The notes: generated by a model from the letters alone, not told the origin. A DNA stretch of 24,067 nucleotides from a virus (IMGVR_UViG_3300021093_000355:1-24067); one strand, 5' to 3'. Positions 1 through 6,961 are shown, counted from the first letter of the stretch. Translations and numbers: made by a program.

Positions 1-129
1 GTATACCGTGGCGTTGAATACGATACCGAAAAGCGTATCGCCTATCAACAGCAAATGCAACAACAACCTCAACAATACAATGAGACCTACCGTGGGGTCA
101 AGTTTGTAAAAGAGGGGACCAAGGGATGA
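1..129 (+). CDS. Partial small YRGV-repeat protein (C-terminal end)
   Basis: The frame is open from the first base and stops at 127-129, so only the last 42 residues are visible. They contain two copies of a YRGV-aromatic motif (VYRGVEY near the start, TYRGVKF near the end) separated by a Gln-rich stretch. This motif resembles the short cyanobacterial DUF4278 domain, whose function is unknown, and the same motif recurs in the next gene. The stop overlaps the next start in an ATGA arrangement, so the two are probably translationally coupled. The assignment to DUF4278 is from motif memory and not a search. Confidence 0.6.
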   Translation, partial: VYRGVEYDTEKRIAYQQQMQQQPQQYNETYRGVKFVKEGTKG

Positions 130-287
130 CAGCAACCTATCGTGGTGTGAAGTATAATACTCACACTCCGAAACTAGAATATCGTAAGTGGTATTCACAA
201 ACACATGCTCCATCGCATCCATCAAACACATATCGTGGTGTTGCTTATCGTCCTTGTAACAACTGGAACTGGGAGGAGAAGAAATGA
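126..287 (+). CDS. Small YRGV-repeat (DUF4278-like) protein, 53 aa
   Basis: A 53-residue frame starting with ATG overlapping the previous stop. It has two YRGV-type motifs, TYRGVKY at residues 4-10 and TYRGVAY in the second half, and ends with an acidic/basic tail. The motif is that of the small cyanobacterial DUF4278 domain (function unknown), suggesting a host-related gene family carried by the phage. It overlaps the next gene by ATGA. A GGAGGAGAAG stretch at its end (271-281) is a strong ribosome-binding site for the following gene. Function cannot be inferred from the sequence. Confidence 0.6.
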   Translation: MTATYRGVKYNTHTPKLEYRKWYSQTHAPSHPSNTYRGVAYRPCNNWNWEEKK

Positions 288-385
288 AAAAACTTAACTT
301 CCTACAATTGATTAAGGAACAAAAGCAAAAAGAGGAGCGTCGTCATCAAGCACAACTAGCACAACTAGTAGGAGCAAAGCAATGA
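284..385 (+). CDS. Very small charged protein, 33 aa
   Basis: A 33-residue frame starting at ATG 284, preceded by the Shine-Dalgarno-like GGAGGAG at 271-277. It is rich in Lys, Glu, Gln and Arg and looks like one amphipathic, helix-forming segment. It overlaps the upstream gene (ATGA at 284-287) and the downstream one (ATGA at 382-385). I do not recognise it. The good ribosome-binding site and the double overlap argue that it is translated. Confidence 0.5.
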   Translation: MKKLNFLQLIKEQKQKEERRHQAQLAQLVGAKQ

Positions 386-471
386 TACAAACTATCGTAA
401 CTCTAACTGCTGCTACAACTCTAGGGACAATTTTACTTTCAACCTATATTCAATGGTTGTATAAGTATTAA
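382..471 (+). CDS. Tiny single-pass membrane peptide, 29 aa
   Basis: A 29-residue frame starting in an ATGA overlap and ending in TAA at 469-471, just before the terminator. Apart from the ends it is hydrophobic (Ile, Val, Leu, Ala, Thr) and long enough for one membrane helix, finishing in an aromatic-basic WLYKY tail. Its place as the last gene before a terminator suggests it ends the operon of mini-genes. There is no recognised family; function unknown. Confidence 0.45.
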   Translation: MIQTIVTLTAATTLGTILLSTYIQWLYKY

Positions 472-479
472 TCACCAGG

Positions 480-503
480 GGGGTCTTGACAGACCCCTTT
501 TTT
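480..503 (+). terminator. Rho-independent terminator after the mini-gene cluster
   Basis: GGGGTCT (480-486) pairs with AGACCCC (491-497) around a TGAC loop, followed by six T residues (498-503). It sits 8 bases after the TAA of the last mini-gene. The loop and flank also hold the -35 box of the following promoter. Confidence 0.9.
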
Positions 504-514
504 CTTGCTATAAT
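486..514 (+). promoter_or_regulatory. Consensus sigma70-type promoter upstream of thyX
   Basis: A perfect TTGACA (486-491) and a perfect TATAAT (509-514) are separated by 17 bp, the optimal spacing for host vegetative RNA polymerase. The predicted start is near 520, about 20 bases before the thyX ATG. The -35 lies in the loop and descending arm of the preceding terminator. In T4-like cyanophages, host-sigma promoters of this kind serve early genes, so the block starting with thyX is probably expressed early. Confidence 0.88.
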
Positions 515-539
515 AACTTTGTTCAGACTCATATAAAGA

Positions 540-1226
540 ATGTTAGCTAAGATTATTTCAGTAACCCCAGATGCAGAGAAGCATATGGCATACTGTGCTA
601 GGGTTAGCAACCCAGCAAATCAAGAAAATGAAAAGTTCTCGGGTCTTCTTAAGTATTGTATTCAACATCAACATTGGAGCATCTTTGAACAAGCAACGAT
701 GACTGTGGAAATTAATACCTCTCGTGGTATCGCAGCTCAGATTTTGCGTCATCGTTCGTTTACATTTCAAGAATTTTCGCAACGCTATGCTGACACTAAT
801 CTGTTGACAAGAGATATTCCTGTACCAGAATTGCGTCGTCAAGATGATAAGAATCGTCAGAATTCTACTGATGATCTTGAAGGGTATCTAAAACTTGTTC
901 TTGAGACAGAAATTCAAGAGCACTTCATCCGTTCTAACAACCTCTACAAGCGTCTTCTAGAGGCGGGGGTAGCAAAGGAGTGTGCAAGGTTTGTGTTGCC
1001 TTTGGCAACCACCACACGCCTGTATATGACGGGATCAGTGCGTTCCTGGATACATTATATCAACCTACGTTCCGCTAACGGCACACAGAAAGAACATATG
1101 GATATTGCAGAAGCAATCCGTTGTATTTTTATCTGTCAATTCCCTGCAGTATCTGAGGCACTTGGTTGGACCCGTGCTAAAGAATGCCCAGAATGTTTAG
1201 ATGCCCCTTCTATTACACTTGAATAA
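540..1226 (+). CDS. thyX: Flavin-dependent thymidylate synthase ThyX
   Basis: 228 aa. ThyX methylates dUMP to dTMP using methylene-tetrahydrofolate and FAD, supplying thymidylate for phage DNA. The ThyX signature lies at residues 70-83 as [14 protein letters not shown]. Against the canonical RHRxxSxNExSxRY, the Arg-His-Arg, Glu, later Ser, Arg and Tyr are kept, while the first Ser is Thr and the Asn is Gln. The length is normal for the family. It is the first gene after the sigma70-type promoter at 486-514, so early expression is likely. The start at 540 has only a weak AAAGA ribosome site but is the first ATG after the promoter. It heads a run of nucleotide and DNA-replication genes. Confidence 0.95.
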   Translation: MLAKIISVTPDAEKHMAYCARVSNPANQENEKFSGLLKYCIQHQHWSIFEQATMTVEINTSRGIAAQILRHRSFTFQEFSQRYADTNLLTRDIPVPELRRQDDKNRQNSTDDLEGYLKLVLETEIQEHFIRSNNLYKRLLEAGVAKECARFVLPLATTTRLYMTGSVRSWIHYINLRSANGTQKEHMDIAEAIRCIFICQFPAVSEALGWTRAKECPECLDAPSITLE

Positions 1227-1228
1227 TT

Positions 1229-1459
1229 ATGCCTACTTACGCAGTAATCAACACCAAGACTGGTGACAAACAAGAACTTTATATGTCCATGAAGGACTAT
1301 GAACAGTGGAGAAAAGATAATCCTGACTGGGATAAAGATTGGATGGCAGGTGTCGGAGGAACTATATATGGCGAACCCAAACAATCTGATGGATTCAAAG
1401 AAGTGATGCAAAAAGTACAATCTGCTCACCCTAATGCAAACCTCTCTCGGTATACTTGA
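1229..1459 (+). CDS. Small FmdB-like cyanophage protein, 76 aa
   Basis: 76 aa beginning MPTYAVINTKTGD, a start reminiscent of FmdB-type zinc-ribbon proteins (MPTY...). The Cys pairs of the ribbon are absent: there is no Cys in the protein, so it cannot bind zinc in that way. The middle (MSMKDYEQWRKDNPDW) and the end (DGFKEVMQKVQSAHP) follow a pattern I associate with small conserved proteins of T4-like cyanophages. It begins 2 bases after the thyX stop and ends 3 bases before phoH, so it belongs to the same transcript. Function unknown. Confidence 0.75.
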   Translation: MPTYAVINTKTGDKQELYMSMKDYEQWRKDNPDWDKDWMAGVGGTIYGEPKQSDGFKEVMQKVQSAHPNANLSRYT

Positions 1460-1462
1460 TTT

Positions 1463-2212
1463 ATGGCAAGAAAAAGAATTCAGAACCCCGTACCATTCGG
1501 GATGTCAAATAAAACTATGCAACGTAAAAAACCAATTAATCTTGATTATATCAAGGACATTGAACCACTCACAGAAAATCAAGAAAAGTTTTTCCATGAT
1601 TATAATCTTGAACAAAATATTTTTGCCTATGGTGCCGCTGGTACAGGTAAAACATTTGTTGCTCTTTATCTTGCACTAAAAGATGTTCTCAACGAAAGGA
1701 CTCCTTACGAAAAAATCTATATTGTTCGCTCACTTGTAGCGACACGCGAGATTGGTTTCCTTCCTGGTGATCATGAAGATAAGTCATCGCTCTATCAAAT
1801 TCCTTATAAGAATATGGTAAAGTATATGTTTAAGATGCCAGATGATAATGCATTTGAACTGCTCTATACGAACCTCAAGAATCAGGGAACGATTAGTTTC
1901 TGGTCTACTTCATTCATTCGTGGCACTACCTTTGACAATGCTATCCTTTTGATTGATGAGGCACAGAATCTTAACTTCCACGAACTTGATTCCATTATCA
2001 CTCGTGTCGGTGAGAATAGTAAAATTATGTTTTGTGGTGATGTTCTTCAGACTGACCTTATAAAACAAAGTGAACGAAATGGTATTGTAGATTTCCTCAG
2101 AATCATTCAAAGCATGAAAGAGTTTAGTTGTATTGAGTTCGGTGTGGATGATATTGTACGCTCTGGTCTGGTAAAATCTTATCTTGTAAGTAAAATTAAT
2201 CTTGGTCTTTGA
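1463..2212 (+). CDS. phoH: PhoH-family P-loop ATPase
   Basis: 249 aa. The Walker A motif is GAAGTGKT at residues 57-64, and Walker B ends in LLIDEAQN with Asp165-Glu166, followed by a sensor-like IMFCGD segment; this is the PhoH/superfamily 1-like fold. PhoH is common in marine cyanophages. In hosts it belongs to the phosphate regulon, but its molecular role (possibly RNA or nucleotide related) is unsettled, and I saw no clear Pho box here. The catalytic motifs look intact. It lies between the FmdB-like gene and an exonuclease gene, whose ATG is 1 base past its stop, in the early-transcribed block. Confidence 0.93.
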   Translation: MARKRIQNPVPFGMSNKTMQRKKPINLDYIKDIEPLTENQEKFFHDYNLEQNIFAYGAAGTGKTFVALYLALKDVLNERTPYEKIYIVRSLVATREIGFLPGDHEDKSSLYQIPYKNMVKYMFKMPDDNAFELLYTNLKNQGTISFWSTSFIRGTTFDNAILLIDEAQNLNFHELDSIITRVGENSKIMFCGDVLQTDLIKQSERNGIVDFLRIIQSMKEFSCIEFGVDDIVRSGLVKSYLVSKINLGL

Positions 2213-2213
2213 T

Positions 2214-2912
2214 ATGTTTAATCACATTGGTAATTCTTTAATTGAACTTCCTGAACCCGTGACAGTGAACGGAGTACGCCACTATTCTGTTCCTAATGGC
2301 AATAAGTATCCTTCAATTACTTCTGTCACTACTCATAAAAACCGTCAGTTTTTTGCTGACTGGCGGCAGAAGGTCGGTGATGCTGAAGCAGACCGAATCT
2401 GTAAGGTATCTACAACTCGCGGCACAATCTTCCACAAGTATGCTGAAGACTACCTAAACAACCTTCATGTAGCTCCAAGTAATCTTATGGAGCAGGCATC
2501 TGCCTCCTGGCAAATGTTTGAATCCGCAAAACCTTACCTTGATAACATAAATAATATTCACGCACTAGAAGCACCACTCTATAGTGATGACTTCCGAATT
2601 GCAGGTAGAGTAGATTGCATTGCAGAGTACAATGGTGAACTCGCAATCATTGACTTTAAAACATCAGGAAAATTAAAGCGCGAAGATTGGATTGAACATT
2701 ATTTTGTTCAATGTATGGCATACGGTTACGCTTACTGGGAGCGGACTGGCATTGAGATTGATAAAATCGTTGTGATGATTGCATGTCAGGATGGTGAGAT
2801 GCAAATTTTTGAAAAGTATGATAAAATGTTGTATCACCAGTTGCTTTTAGATTATGTTGATGAATTTTTTGAGTACCACAACGGAGCGAAGTTTGCCAAT
2901 GTCAAAGGATAG
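2214..2912 (+). CDS. PD-(D/E)XK (RecB/Cas4-like) exonuclease
   Basis: 232 aa from ATG 2214; a TTG at 2202 would add four residues inside phoH but is less likely. The nuclease core is visible: RGTIFHKYAEDYL near residue 75, then AGRVD with Asp134, then IIDFKTSGK with Asp147-x-Lys149, then a QCMAYGYAY helix corresponding to the RecB-family Gln-Tyr motif. This arrangement is typical of Mg-dependent RecB/Cas4-like nucleases, and similar exonucleases are found in T4-like cyanophages. It probably acts in host DNA breakdown or recombination; which one cannot be told from sequence. Its end overlaps the start of gp33. Confidence 0.85.
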   Translation: MFNHIGNSLIELPEPVTVNGVRHYSVPNGNKYPSITSVTTHKNRQFFADWRQKVGDAEADRICKVSTTRGTIFHKYAEDYLNNLHVAPSNLMEQASASWQMFESAKPYLDNINNIHALEAPLYSDDFRIAGRVDCIAEYNGELAIIDFKTSGKLKREDWIEHYFVQCMAYGYAYWERTGIEIDKIVVMIACQDGEMQIFEKYDKMLYHQLLLDYVDEFFEYHNGAKFANVKG

Positions 2913-3162
2913 AATCAATGACATCCTTGAGGAAAAGTTTATGACTGCTGCAAAGTTCTCAATGGAAATTGAGAATCTGATGAAGAGCAGTGATGGTTCT
3001 ATGAACTACATTGAGTGTATTGTGCATTATTGTAATGAACATAACATTGAGATTGAAACTGTCTCAAAGTTAATCTCCAAACCTTTGAAGGATAAACTGA
3101 AGTATGATGCACAACGATTAAACTACATGAAAAAATCATCTAAGGCACGACTTGCTATATGA
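2899..3162 (+). CDS. 33: gp33-like late-transcription co-activator
   Basis: 87 aa from ATG 2899, with GGAG at 2883-2886 upstream and overlap of the exonuclease end; in-frame earlier ATGs lie deeper inside the exonuclease gene. The segment from residue 17 (FSMEIENLMKSSDGSMNYIE and on through NIEIETVSKLI, LKDKLKYDAQRLNYM) lines up with T4 gp33 (MSYLEA, IPETQFAKFIPS, EKIQSEAIDENLL). In T4, gp33 binds the RNA polymerase beta flap and, through its C-terminal LDFLL, the gp45 sliding clamp. Here the protein ends in a basic KKSSKARLAI with no such tail. Position next to gp59 and gp32 supports the call. Its stop overlaps the gp59 start. Confidence 0.78.
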   Translation: MSKDRINDILEEKFMTAAKFSMEIENLMKSSDGSMNYIECIVHYCNEHNIEIETVSKLISKPLKDKLKYDAQRLNYMKKSSKARLAI

Positions 3163-3779
3163 CCGCTTTTGAGTCTTATAAAATGTATGTCGCACTGAAA
3201 TTACACTTCACTACCGACAGTTATGATTATTTTAAATTCAATGGCAAAGCAAAAGCAACAGAAGAAAATTTCCAGAAAAGAAAGGATAGGTATTTTTTCA
3301 AGAAACTCGTTAATAAACACAAAGAGTGCGAGATTCTTTCTTATTTCCTCGCTAACTTCGTCTCTGATCCTTCTAATTGGATTGGGTCTATGGTAAGAAC
3401 TGATGGGGATGATAACTATCATGACTGGAAGAAACGAATGGAGAGTTTGCATTATACTTTCAGTGAAGATGTAGACTTCCTTCTATCAGAAGTTCAAGAG
3501 TTTGATAACTTATTTAAAGTTGATGGTACTCATCCACCACTACTCAAGTTTTTATTGGGAAAGAAAATTTCAATGGAAACTTTTGTTATTATGAATCAGA
3601 TACTTGACTTTATTCCAAGATTTGATAGAATGATAACCGAACAACTTATCTGGAAAGATGTAAGGAGAACCGCCCTAAAATACTCTCCATTTCTCACTCC
3701 AGATATTGTTAAATACAAATGTACACTTAAGGAGAAGGTATTAGACCACAAATGTCTTTCTTTGATTCCGAAATCGTGA
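3159..3779 (+). CDS. 59: gp59 loader of replicative helicase
   Basis: 206 aa (T4 gp59 has 217). The N-terminus, with YKMYVALKLHFTTDSYDYFK followed by NGKAKATEENFQKRKDRYFF, is the hallmark of the gp59 family, and the all-helical character fits. gp59 recognises forks, binds gp32-coated ssDNA and loads the gp41 helicase, coordinating origin- and recombination-dependent replication. It overlaps gp33 upstream (ATGA at 3159-3162) and the DUF1825 gene downstream by 28 bases, and gp32, its T4 partner, follows one gene later, so the cluster is functionally coherent. Confidence 0.93.
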   Translation: MTAFESYKMYVALKLHFTTDSYDYFKFNGKAKATEENFQKRKDRYFFKKLVNKHKECEILSYFLANFVSDPSNWIGSMVRTDGDDNYHDWKKRMESLHYTFSEDVDFLLSEVQEFDNLFKVDGTHPPLLKFLLGKKISMETFVIMNQILDFIPRFDRMITEQLIWKDVRRTALKYSPFLTPDIVKYKCTLKEKVLDHKCLSLIPKS

Positions 3780-4093
3780 GGCAAGAAGCTCAAGAAATTA
3801 CTGATTTACAGCAAGAAATTGTTAAATTTCTTCCTAATCTTTTGACGCTCCCTCGTGGTGATAAACTTGAATGCATTGATAAAATGCTTCTACTAATTGA
3901 AAAACAAAAAATTTTTTACAACAGGATTTCCCTGTCCGATGACCCCCGTGCTCTAGATCTTAAAGATGAATTTGTAAAGGCAGCACGAATGATGGGGATG
4001 ACTATCACTGGTTCTAATATGAATCAAATTTATGATGGTTTCGCTACAAACATGGAAGAAATGAAACGCCAGGTACTTGACGGAACCATCTAA
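3752..4093 (+). CDS. DUF1825-family protein (cyanobacterial homologue)
   Basis: 113 aa starting MSFFDSEIVRQEAQEI, the characteristic opening of the DUF1825 family, otherwise known from cyanobacteria. The rest (DKMLLLIEKQKIFYNRISLS, then an MMGMTITGSNMNQIYDGF segment and a Met/Lys-rich end) also follows that family: helical, with no catalytic motif visible. It overlaps gp59 by 28 bases and precedes gp32, so it is made with the replication proteins. Function unknown in host and phage. The likely history is acquisition from a cyanobacterial host; family assignment is from memory of the sequence pattern. Confidence 0.82.
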   Translation: MSFFDSEIVRQEAQEITDLQQEIVKFLPNLLTLPRGDKLECIDKMLLLIEKQKIFYNRISLSDDPRALDLKDEFVKAARMMGMTITGSNMNQIYDGFATNMEEMKRQVLDGTI

Positions 4094-4161
4094 ATAGGTT
4101 AGGATGATCAGGTGCTGGTCGTCCGCCACACAACGAATCCACTTAATACGAGGTAATACGA
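4090..4161 (+). promoter_or_regulatory. gp32 leader with a possible T4-late-like motif and RBS
   Basis: CTAAATA at 4090-4096, overlapping the previous stop, resembles a T4-type late -10 element (TATAAATA) and would start transcription about 60 bases before gp32. GAGGT at 4150-4154 is the ribosome-binding site for ATG 4162. In T4, gp32 represses its own translation through its leader; no clear pseudoknot could be identified by eye here. The late-promoter reading is tentative. Confidence 0.35.
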
Positions 4162-5106
4162 ATGTCTTTTGCTGATCTTAAAAAACAATCTAAGTTTGGT
4201 TTTGATAAACTCACTAGCGAGATTGAGAAACTCCAGAATGCTGGTACGTCATCCGCCGATGACCGTCTCTGGAAACCCGAAATGGATAAATCTGGCAATG
4301 GTTTTGCCGTAATCCGTTTCCTGCCCGCCCCTGAAGGAGAAGACCTTCCCTGGGCAAAGATCTGGTCTCATGGTTTCCAAGGTCCTGGTGGTTGGTATAT
4401 TGAGAACTCTCTGACAACTCTGGGCAAGAAGGACCCTGTTGCAGAAATGAATCGTGAACTCTGGAACAGCGGTCACGATAGTGATAAGGAAATCGCTCGC
4501 AAACAAAAGCGTAAACTGTCCTACTACTCCAACATCTATGTTGTGAGTGACCCTGCTAATCCTAGCAACGAAGGTAAGGTCTTTATCTTCAAGTATGGTA
4601 AGAAAATCTTTGATAAGATTCAGGCAGCGATGCAACCTGAATTCCAAGATGAAACCCCCATCAATCCTTTTGATTTCTGGGAAGGTGCAAACTTCAAACT
4701 GAAAATCCGTAAGGTTGAAGGTTACTGGAACTATGATAAGTCCGAGTTTGCTTCGGTCTCTACCCTTGGTGACTACACTGACAATGAACTTGAAAAGATC
4801 TGGCGTAGTGAATATGTTCTGTCGGAGTTTATGGATGCTAAGAACTTCAAGACCTATGAAGAACTTGAGTCCCGTCTAAATGTAGTGCTCGGTCGTGGTA
4901 AACCCACCCCCGCTCGTGTTGACCGCGAGACCTTTGAGGATGAGGATGATGAGCAAATCTTCTCTCCCCCTGCTCGTAGCACTCAGATGTTTAACACGGT
5001 AGCATCACGAGAACCCTCTCTGCCTAAGGTTGCCGCCCCTGTAGGAGCATCTGATGATGAGGATGATACCCTGAGTTACTTTGCTCGTCTAGCAGAAGAG
5101 GATTGA
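4162..5106 (+). CDS. 32: gp32 single-stranded DNA-binding protein
   Basis: 314 aa (T4 gp32 has 301). The N-terminal basic region (MSFADLKKQSKFGFDKL) corresponds to the cooperativity domain. The central OB-fold core is seen from WKPEMDKSGNGFAVIRFLPA through NIYVVSDPANPSNEGKVFIF, GKKIFDKI and GANFKLKIRKVEGYWNYDKS. The C-terminus is strongly acidic (FEDEDDEQ and a final GASDDEDDTLSYFARLAEED), the tail through which gp32 contacts gp59, polymerase and others. It has no Cys, so the zinc site of T4 gp32 (His and three Cys) is missing. It coats ssDNA in replication, recombination and repair. It is the last gene of its block, followed by a terminator. Confidence 0.95.
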   Translation: MSFADLKKQSKFGFDKLTSEIEKLQNAGTSSADDRLWKPEMDKSGNGFAVIRFLPAPEGEDLPWAKIWSHGFQGPGGWYIENSLTTLGKKDPVAEMNRELWNSGHDSDKEIARKQKRKLSYYSNIYVVSDPANPSNEGKVFIFKYGKKIFDKIQAAMQPEFQDETPINPFDFWEGANFKLKIRKVEGYWNYDKSEFASVSTLGDYTDNELEKIWRSEYVLSEFMDAKNFKTYEELESRLNVVLGRGKPTPARVDRETFEDEDDEQIFSPPARSTQMFNTVASREPSLPKVAAPVGASDDEDDTLSYFARLAEED

Positions 5107-5135
5107 CCCTCAAACCAAAATCAACTTTTAGTTAC

Positions 5136-5170
5136 AAAAAAGGTGGGAAAAAATTTCCGCCTATTTTTTT
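5136..5170. terminator. Bidirectional terminator between gp32 and gp53
   Basis: AGGTGG (5141-5146) pairs with CCGCCT (5157-5162) with one wobble, extended inward by A/T pairs. On the plus strand it is followed by seven Ts (5164-5170); on the minus strand the A-run at 5136-5141 gives the U-tract. It therefore suits both converging genes, gp32 (+) and gp53 (-). The remaining bases up to 5184 hold nothing else recognisable. Confidence 0.85.
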
Positions 5171-5184
5171 GTCTGTAGGGTTTT

Positions 5185-5883
5185 TTAGAGACTTTTATTA
5201 TTAAAGATATTTTCGGTATTTAAAGTTCTTGTCAATGCATTAAATTCATTAGATACTTTTTCATTTGGCAAATAACCTACAGATGCTTTAAACAAAGTTA
5301 CGAAGAAATCAAGATACCTAGGGTTTAATACTTGAATAACTCTTTTTTTCTCATTTAATTGCTGTTCATACTCATAGTATGAAACTGATTCAAGCACTGT
5401 ATCGCCGTATTCTATTTCTTCTACTCTAGGATTGTATGATTTCACATATCTAAGAGTAAATGAAGATGGTACACTGGGGTTATAATATACCACCAATCCC
5501 TTTGGTTGAACTATTTCACCAATATCATTTTTAACTTCTTTTGTCACCCAATGCTTTGTGTCAAAGGGATTTGAATATTTTTTTTGTAACATAGATTCAA
5601 ACATGGCAGTAGAAAGAGGCCAATCATTGTGTAAATTTTTAATATTATTTGTCAGTAAAATTACCCAATCGTAATTAGCATCATTATACAACTTTTCTGC
5701 AATATAATCTGGTCTTGCTGAATCTTTAATCAAAAATTCTTTGAATAAATTAGTAGCATATGCAGAATTGTCAATTTGGATGCTTTTAAATATATTTTTT
5801 GCAACTACAAATTCACTATCCGTGAATCTGTACTTAATGCGATTCTGCGAGTATTCTAGATTTGGTAAAAGTGAGAAAAACAT
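5185..5883 (-). CDS. 53: gp53 baseplate wedge protein
   Basis: 232 aa (T4 gp53 has 196). The N-terminus (MFFSLLPNLEY...YRFTDSEFVVAKNIF) and the core motifs RPDYIAEKLYNDANYDWVIL and LLTNNIKNLHNDWPLS are the signature of gp53, the wedge subunit that embraces the hub and joins wedges into the six-fold baseplate. It is the last gene of the minus-strand structural block, with its stop facing the shared terminator. The start at 5883 lies one base after the gp48 stop, so the two are co-transcribed. Confidence 0.92.
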   Translation of the reverse strand: MFFSLLPNLEYSQNRIKYRFTDSEFVVAKNIFKSIQIDNSAYATNLFKEFLIKDSARPDYIAEKLYNDANYDWVILLTNNIKNLHNDWPLSTAMFESMLQKKYSNPFDTKHWVTKEVKNDIGEIVQPKGLVVYYNPSVPSSFTLRYVKSYNPRVEEIEYGDTVLESVSYYEYEQQLNEKKRVIQVLNPRYLDFFVTLFKASVGYLPNEKVSNEFNALTRTLNTENIFNNKSL

Positions 5884-5884
5884 T

Positions 5885-6961
5885 TTACTTTATTCCTATT
5901 GCTCTGTTTGCAAAGTTATTATCATAATCTTCTTTAAAGACATTTTTAACTTCAGTCAATTCAAGAGTTATATTCACTGCAACAACGGTTGAAACGTTTG
6001 GTTTGCCAAAATTGTCCATTACAGTGTAGTTTCCAGTTGGAGTATAATCAATAGATAAACTATTTAATGAACATGGAAGTAATGGACGTAAGAAAGGATG
6101 AATATTTGCTCCTCTCTTATATGTCAGGAGTAAAAATGGTGGTTGTTTGATAAATCTATTTTCTCCTGTTCCGATCACACCACCGCCAGCCAAAGCAGCA
6201 CCCGAACCACCCCTTACTAGACCAAGTAGAGTATTGACTCCAGCATCAATGCTATTTTGAAATGGGTTTGAGGTAGTTCCAGAAGTGGTTGTGGTTGTTG
6301 CCCTTTTTATAAGATCATTTATACCAGCACCAGCAAAGCCAGCGACATTTTCCGCTGTTTCAATTGCAGCTTGATCCAAAATAACACCAGCTAATGCTCC
6401 AGTATCAACTACTCCTCCTCCAGATGGAACAGAACTATATTGAAAAAATCTTACAATACTGTAAATTGCCTGAGCATCTTTTTCTGATTTAGTAAATAAT
6501 GAAAATTGAAAATTAAATCTCCTGAAGTCAGGACCATCATAAAGAACTTCAAGATTGGGATTGTATACTACACCACTGGTTGCTGATAAAATACCATTTT
6601 CATTTAGTTGACTAGCTCCTAATTTTTGAGCTCCTTGTGTTGCTGCTCCAAGAAATGCATTTTCTAAAAGTCTTTTAATTACATTTTGCACCATTTGTTT
6701 TTTCATGCCACCAGTTCCATCTTTTGCCCCCAAAAATGGTCCTATTTCACCTAAAGATGCATTTAAAAAATTCTGACTAATGCTTTCAGTCACTCTCTGT
6801 GGCATATTTAATATAATAGTATCAGGAAGACCATTTCCAGGACTTTCTAACTTATATGATGTGGAACCAGTTTCTTTATAATCTCTCCTGATCATCTTAA
6901 TTTCAAGATAATCAGTTTCTGGTGTTCCTGTGAAATCTGCAGGATATCTAGTTGTTGCCAT
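5885..6961 (-). CDS. 48: gp48 baseplate tail-tube cap
   Basis: 358 aa (T4 gp48 has 364). It has the opening DYLEIKMIRRDYKE, the segment LPDTIILNMPQRVTESISQN and the tube-like strands LEVLYDGPDFRRFNFQFSLF, followed by a C-terminal tube domain (LTYKRGANIHPFLRPLLPCS, IDYTPTGNYTVMDN). In T4, gp48 forms the ring on which gp54 and then gp19 tail-tube polymerisation starts. A central Gly/Ala/Thr-rich stretch (about residues 180-270) is low complexity and probably a surface insertion. It directly abuts the upstream hypothetical gene and is in the gp53 transcript. Confidence 0.93.
   Translation of the reverse strand: MATTRYPADFTGTPETDYLEIKMIRRDYKETGSTSYKLESPGNGLPDTIILNMPQRVTESISQNFLNASLGEIGPFLGAKDGTGGMKKQMVQNVIKRLLENAFLGAATQGAQKLGASQLNENGILSATSGVVYNPNLEVLYDGPDFRRFNFQFSLFTKSEKDAQAIYSIVRFFQYSSVPSGGGVVDTGALAGVILDQAAIETAENVAGFAGAGINDLIKRATTTTTSGTTSNPFQNSIDAGVNTLLGLVRGGSGAALAGGGVIGTGENRFIKQPPFLLLTYKRGANIHPFLRPLLPCSLNSLSIDYTPTGNYTVMDNFGKPNVSTVVAVNITLELTEVKNVFKEDYDNNFANRAIGIK

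Noticed and set aside
1434-1679. 81-aa plus-strand frame overlapping the start of phoH
   Set aside because: It is out of frame with the clear PhoH Walker A region and has no known motif; a shadow.
4249-4647. 132-aa open frame on the minus strand opposite gp32
   Set aside because: It lies wholly inside gp32, has no ribosome site or sensible protein composition, and gp32 is certain; it is an antisense shadow.
5171-5184. Second small hairpin (GTCT...AGAC) after the gp32 terminator
   Set aside because: A 4-bp stem with a long A/T loop is expected by chance, and the stronger terminator is directly upstream.
5741-5992. 83-aa plus-strand frame across the gp53/gp48 junction
   Set aside because: Antisense to two confidently identified minus-strand genes; hydrophobicity arises from the complement of their codons.
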